This document shows positions 60,419 through 64,000 of a stretch of 64,000 bases of DNA, piece after piece; the first letter of the stretch is position 1; each line of letters begins with the position of its first letter. Both the position numbers and the translations under genes were made by a program. The notes under the pieces are model-generated. The model worked only from the letters and a program-made list of their open reading frames with translations, was not told the origin of the DNA and did not search any database. Source of the stretch: Alphaproteobacteria bacterium (GTDB lineage: Bacteria > Pseudomonadota > Alphaproteobacteria > Bin95); the NCBI GenBank assembly GCA_022822125.1, contig JAJECF010000043.1, positions 10,161 to 74,160 on the forward strand, in the 5' to 3' direction.

Positions 60419-61500
60419 AATGGGCTGTCTTCAGCCTGAGCCAGATGCCGGACCAGACCCGGCGGGTGGAGGCGTTCGACGAGGACCTCGATTATTTCGT
60501 GAAGGCCGAGGAGCTCGGCTACGACACGGTCTGGCTAGCGGAGCACCTGTTCTCGACCTATGGCGTCGTCACCTCGACCCAGGTTTACGCCGCCGCCGTC
60601 GCCCAGCGCACCAAGCGGATCAAGATCGGGACGGCCGTGGTGGCGATCCCCTTCAACCATCCGCTCCGGACGGCGTCGGACTTCGCGCTGATCGACATAT
60701 TGAGCCACGGGCGGCTGCTGTTCGGCGTCGGGCGGGCCTACCAGCCGCATGAGTTCGTCGGGCTCGGCGTGCCGATGGCGGAGGCGCGCGAGATGATGAA
60801 CGAGGGCGTCGATATCGTGCTCGACGCCTGGACGAACGAGACGGTCAGCCGTCCGGACGGCCGGCACTGGCCCATTCCCGATCCCGTCGAGTGCCTGCCG
60901 AAGCCGGTACAGCAGCCGCATCCGCCGGTCTATCAGGCGTCGATCTCGCCGGAGAGTTTCACCCAGGCGGCGGAGAAGGGATACCACCTGCAACTCGCCT
61001 CGCCCTTCACCTACCGCACCTATCGGGAAGTCTGGGTGGAGAAGCTGCAGGAGAACCTCGCCGGCTACGAGGCCGCCTGCGAGGCCAACGGCCGCGACCC
61101 CAAGGCCGCCGAGCGCATGATGCTGATGCCCTATTTCTGCCATGAGGACGGGGCGGCGGCGCGCGAGATCTTCGGCGAGCGTGTGCAGTGGTTCTACAAC
61201 AAGGTCGCCAGCAACCAGCTCTCACAGACGGGGTCCTTCAAGCCGGTCAAGGGCTATGAACTGACCATGACCGAGGGGCTGAAGACGCGCGAGATGGGCT
61301 ATCTCAATTTCGAGAAGCTGCACGAATTCGGCGCCTGCATCGCGGGCGATCCCGAGGAGTGCATCGCGCGGTTGCGCGAGTTGCGCGACCGGCTCGGCAT
61401 CACCGAATTCGCGCTCTGGAGCACGCTTGGCGGCCTGCCGATCGAGCATGTCGAATCGTCCATGCGGATCACGATGGAGAAGGTGATCCCCTACGTGTGA
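60415..61500 (+). CDS. LLM class flavin-dependent oxidoreductase
   Basis: The 361-residue protein is a luciferase-like (F)MN-dependent monooxygenase with an (alpha/beta)8 barrel. It begins MKWAVFSLSQMPDQTRRVEA and has EELGYDTVWLAEHLFSTYGV, KRIKIGTAVVAIPFNHPLR, SHGRLLFGVGRAYQPHEF and AGDPEECIARLRELRDRLGI. Length is standard. No partner flavin reductase is visible nearby. The start overlaps the MmgE/PrpD stop (ATGA). Confidence 0.92.
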   Translation: MKWAVFSLSQMPDQTRRVEAFDEDLDYFVKAEELGYDTVWLAEHLFSTYGVVTSTQVYAAAVAQRTKRIKIGTAVVAIPFNHPLRTASDFALIDILSHGRLLFGVGRAYQPHEFVGLGVPMAEAREMMNEGVDIVLDAWTNETVSRPDGRHWPIPDPVECLPKPVQQPHPPVYQASISPESFTQAAEKGYHLQLASPFTYRTYREVWVEKLQENLAGYEAACEANGRDPKAAERMMLMPYFCHEDGAAAREIFGERVQWFYNKVASNQLSQTGSFKPVKGYELTMTEGLKTREMGYLNFEKLHEFGACIAGDPEECIARLRELRDRLGITEFALWSTLGGLPIEHVESSMRITMEKVIPYV

Positions 61501-61506
61501 TCGGGC

Positions 61507-62052
61507 TCAATCCGGCCTGCCGGCGCGCATGTCGCCCGTCTCACCGGGCGGGTTGCCGAGAGGCGTAAAGATGTCCTGGCCGCACGTTCGCCGCCAGGCG
61601 TCGAGCGACCAGCGCACGGACGGGAAGGCGATCTCGTCCCAGGGAATCTCCTCCCAGCGCGCCAGGCGAACATCGGCGCTTTCCGGGCCCGGCGCGATCT
61701 CGGGCGAGGCGAGGCGCGCGCGGAAGATGAGTTGCACCTGCGAGAGGCGCGGGATCGAGAAGACGGCCAGTAGCCGGTCGATCTCGATGGTCGCGCAGGC
61801 CTCCTCGACCGCCTCGCGGATAGCGCCCTCCTCCGGCGTCTCGTGGAGCTCCAGATAGCCCGCCGGCAGGGTCCAGTAGCCCTTGCGCGGCTCGATGGCG
61901 CGCCGGCAAATCAGCAGCCGGTCGCCGAACACCGCCACCGAGCCGACCACGATCTTCGGGTTCTCATAGGCGATATGCCCGCAATCGGCGCAGACCAGCC
62001 GCTCCCGGTCGTCGCCCTCGGGCACGGTGCGGATGAAGGGGGCGCCGCTCAT
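61507..62052 (-). CDS. NUDIX hydrolase
   Basis: The 181-residue protein has the Nudix box G-x5-E-x7-REVxEE in GYLELHETPEEGAIREAVEE (residues ~65-84). N-terminal C21-x2-C24 (VCADCGHIAYENPKIVVG) resembles the half zinc ribbon of a common NUDIX branch. It should hydrolyse a nucleoside diphosphate-linked molecule; ADP-ribose or NADH-like substrates are possible. It is convergent with the LLM gene 6 nt away and downstream of the GST gene. Confidence 0.93.
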   Translation of the reverse strand: MSGAPFIRTVPEGDDRERLVCADCGHIAYENPKIVVGSVAVFGDRLLICRRAIEPRKGYWTLPAGYLELHETPEEGAIREAVEEACATIEIDRLLAVFSIPRLSQVQLIFRARLASPEIAPGPESADVRLARWEEIPWDEIAFPSVRWSLDAWRRTCGQDIFTPLGNPPGETGDMRAGRPD

Positions 62053-62095
62053 GGGGTGCGAGCATGGCGCGGCGGGCCGTCCCTGTCGAGATCGG

Positions 62096-62734
62096 CTACG
62101 CGGTCCCGCGGATGCTGGGGCGCGCCGCTACCTCCGCCTGCCAGCGCGCGATATGGGGTCGGTCGTCGGCGGCGTCGATCTCGATGAACCTGGCGAAATC
62201 GACGGTGCAGTAAGCGGTGATGTCGGCGGTGGTGAAGCGGTCGCCGGCGAGGAAGCGCGCTTCGCCGAGCCGGGCGTCGAGCCGGTTGAAATAGAGCACG
62301 GTCCGTTGCTTGCCGCGCTCGACCAGATCGGGGATTTGTGCGCTCTCGCTGGGAATCCCGGGCAGCGCGCGGCCGGCGAAGGCGCGCTTGGCGTTGCGGA
62401 AGGATTCGGCGACCGCGAACAAGCCCTCGAACTCCGACATCCGTTCCCACATCTCGACGCGCGCCATCTCCAGCGCGTCCGCGCCCATCAGCGGCGGGTC
62501 GGGATGCTGCGCCTCGAAATAGCGGCAGATCGCCATGGCTTCGGAGATCAGCGTGCCGTCACCAAGCTCCAGCAGCGGCACCCGGCGATAGGGCGCCTTT
62601 GCGAGGAAGGAGGGGTCGAGGGCCGGCTTGCCGGGAATGCCCGCCTCCTCCATCGGCACCTCGATCCCTTTCTCCGCCAGATAGATGACCACCCGGCGCG
62701 GGTTCGGCGCGATATTCCAGACATAGAGCTTCAT
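62096..62734 (-). CDS. glutathione S-transferase family protein
   Basis: The 212-residue protein has an N-terminal thioredoxin-fold domain (MKLYVWNIAPNPRRVVIYLA, APYRRVPLLELGDGTLISEAMAICRY split by the GSH-binding cis-proline and ES/SEA site) and an all-helical C-terminal domain (residues ~90-212, FLAGDRFTTADITAYCTVDF). The substrate is unknown. ATG at 62734 follows AGGGAAGGC. It lies divergent from the 2OG-Fe(II) oxygenase gene. Confidence 0.92.
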   Translation of the reverse strand: MKLYVWNIAPNPRRVVIYLAEKGIEVPMEEAGIPGKPALDPSFLAKAPYRRVPLLELGDGTLISEAMAICRYFEAQHPDPPLMGADALEMARVEMWERMSEFEGLFAVAESFRNAKRAFAGRALPGIPSESAQIPDLVERGKQRTVLYFNRLDARLGEARFLAGDRFTTADITAYCTVDFARFIEIDAADDRPHIARWQAEVAARPSIRGTA

Positions 62735-62869
62735 CGGCGCATGCCTTCCCTTTGCGGACCGTCCCGGCTCGGACCCGGCCCTTCGCCTGTTTCCGCGCCA
62801 TCTTGGTCGAATCCGCCCGCAGCGCCTAGACTGCACGGGCGCGGCATCTGCGAAAGGACTTGTCCGAAG

Positions 62870-63859
62870 ATGGCCCCCAATGCAATTCCGGCGATCGACC
62901 TCGAGCCCTATCGGACCGGCTCCGCCGCCGACCGGCGGGAGGTGGCCCGGCGGGTGGCGCGCGCCTGCGAGACGATCGGCTTCCTGATCGTCGCCGGCCA
63001 CGGAATTCCGCAAGCGGTCATCGACCGCGCCTTTACGGTATCGCGGGCGTTTTTCGACCTTCCGGCCGCGGAGAAGGCGCGATTCATGCCGGAGGACGGC
63101 GTGGCGCCGCGCGGCTATCACGCCGTCGCGACGCGAAACCTCGCCCGCACGCTCGGGCAGGAGGCGCCGCCCGACCTGAGGGAGCAGTTCTTCATCGGCC
63201 CTCTCGTCCCGCCGGCGGCGCGCTTCGCCCATATTCCGGGCGCCGCGCTCTTCTACTCGGAGAATATCTGGCCGGCGCATCCCGCCGCCTACAGGGAGGC
63301 GTTGACGGAGTTCTATTGCGCATTCGAGGCCCTGGCGCAGCGCCTGATGGGGATTTTGGCCGTGGCGCTCGGATTGCCGGAGGCGTTCTTCGACGACAAG
63401 ATCGACGGGCATTTCAGCACCTGCCCGTCGAACCACTACCCCGTTATCGAGGACGATCCGCAGCCGGGCCAGCTTCGCTGCGGGGCGCATACCGATTTCG
63501 GCAGCCTGACGATCCTCGCCTTCAACGACGCGCCGGGCGGCCTGCAGGCGCTCATGCCGGACGGCTCCTGGCTGGATGTCCGGCCCGGGCCGGGGCAACT
63601 GGCGGTCAATCTGGGCGACATGATGCAACGCTGGACCAACGACCGCTGGAAATCGACCGTCCACCGGGTCGTCAATCCGCCGGCCGGGCGGCGCGGAGAA
63701 AGCCGGCGCCAGACCATCGGCTATTTCCTCCATCCGAATTACGACGCCGAGATCGCCTGCCTGGAAAGCTGCTGCGGCCCCGGCAACCCGGCGAAATATC
63801 CGCCGATCATGGCCGGCGATCACATGCGCGAAAAAATGGAGCGCCGGATCGACGGATAG
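62870..63859 (+). CDS. 2-oxoglutarate/Fe(II)-dependent oxygenase (isopenicillin N synthase-like)
   Basis: The 329-residue enzyme has the iron facial triad H-x-D...H in CGAHTDFGSLTIL (near residues 207-209) and STVHRVVNP (near residue 266), with the 2-oxoglutarate arginine in SRRQTIGYFLHP. The N-terminal region AIPAIDLEPYRTGSAADRREV, GFLIVAGHGIP and FFDLPAAEKARFMP is typical of the DIOX_N plus 2OG-FeII_Oxy pair. Substrate unknown; relatives hydroxylate small molecules. AAAGGA lies about 11 nt before the ATG. The 140 bp after its stop hold nothing I can support. Confidence 0.93.
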   Translation: MAPNAIPAIDLEPYRTGSAADRREVARRVARACETIGFLIVAGHGIPQAVIDRAFTVSRAFFDLPAAEKARFMPEDGVAPRGYHAVATRNLARTLGQEAPPDLREQFFIGPLVPPAARFAHIPGAALFYSENIWPAHPAAYREALTEFYCAFEALAQRLMGILAVALGLPEAFFDDKIDGHFSTCPSNHYPVIEDDPQPGQLRCGAHTDFGSLTILAFNDAPGGLQALMPDGSWLDVRPGPGQLAVNLGDMMQRWTNDRWKSTVHRVVNPPAGRRGESRRQTIGYFLHPNYDAEIACLESCCGPGNPAKYPPIMAGDHMREKMERRIDG

Positions 63860-64000
63860 CCCGGATTTCTCACCGGGCACATTCTCTGGCTCGGTTTGGC
63901 AACGGTCTGGTTGATTGGTTGCAGGGGGTTGGTGTTTCGGTTTGAGGGCGCAGGGGTATGGGTTGCGCCTGAGGCGCGGTTCATGCCGGGGGATGTTTCC

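Noticed and set aside
63860..64000. Possible gene fragment at the right edge
   Set aside because: The last 140 bases are G/T-rich, with no supported start, domain or ribosome site.

Overview
The window is high-G+C DNA, about two-thirds G+C by eye, with long non-coding shadow frames opposite the genes. Gene families and neighbourhoods point to an alphaproteobacterium, probably of the Rhodospirillales type or a relative. Examples are the rpe–heparinase pair, the pyrE–rsmB–smr–lutCBA run, a Tat-exported clade I NosZ, a fused HyuA/HyuB protein and a MOT1-type transporter. This placement is inference. No rRNA, tRNA, CRISPR array, complete insertion sequence or phage module was recognised.

Layout. 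1-2608: catabolic genes on the minus strand (partial cupin protein, dihydropyrimidinase-type hydrolase, SDR). 2813-8828: gltBD for glutamate synthesis. 8829-9836: a small accessory patch with a decayed-looking short reading frame and a low-G+C secreted protein. 9837-18817: a molybdate/tungstate region with modABC, an RTX calcium-binding protein, a MOT1-type transporter, tupBCA and a HTH/PBP-like regulator. 18942-23475: an SDR and the fused hydantoinase/oxoprolinase. 23789-29624: heparinase II/III, rpe, MBL-fold hydrolase, sirtuin, pgk and aquaporin. 29644-30596: a VapC toxin-antitoxin operon whose antitoxin carries an extra DNA-binding domain. 30604-36728: amidohydrolase, YyaL-type protein, 2Fe-2S protein, mnmE and an aminotransferase. 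36745-46069: a Crp/Fnr regulator divergent from a complete nosRZDFYLX operon, with a near-perfect FNR/DNR box between them. 46219-50234: DsbD-like protein, YqgE and an MFS transporter. 50550-52012: a carboxymuconolactone-decarboxylase-like protein and a damaged MNT/HEPN module. 52139-57695: a tightly overlapping minus-strand operon lutA-lutB-orf-lutC-smr-rsmB-pyrE. 57843-63859: thiolase, MmgE/PrpD, LLM oxidoreductase, NUDIX, GST and a 2OG-Fe(II) oxygenase. The last 140 bases (63860-64000) hold no gene I can support.

How the genes work together. The nos operon should let the cell respire N2O to N2. Its regulator gene and operator lie directly upstream, and a thiol/disulfide transporter-like protein follows on the other strand. 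No gene for making N2O is in the window. The Mo/W region combines three uptake routes with a predicted intracellular oxyanion-sensing regulator, which suggests reliance on Mo or W enzymes encoded elsewhere. The other blocks are mostly small-molecule catabolism (hydantoins/pyrimidines, lactate, acyl-CoA) and housekeeping.

The most unusual signals are non-coding. A 30-bp element made of three 10-bp units starting CATGA lies at two convergent gene junctions in opposite orientations. A second family of inverted repeats, TCCTTCGATACG...CTACTCAGGATGA, fills two other intergenic spaces. Other oddities are an mnmE gene with no standard start codon, a HEPN gene whose N-terminus is out of frame, and the HTH-Phd antitoxin fusion.
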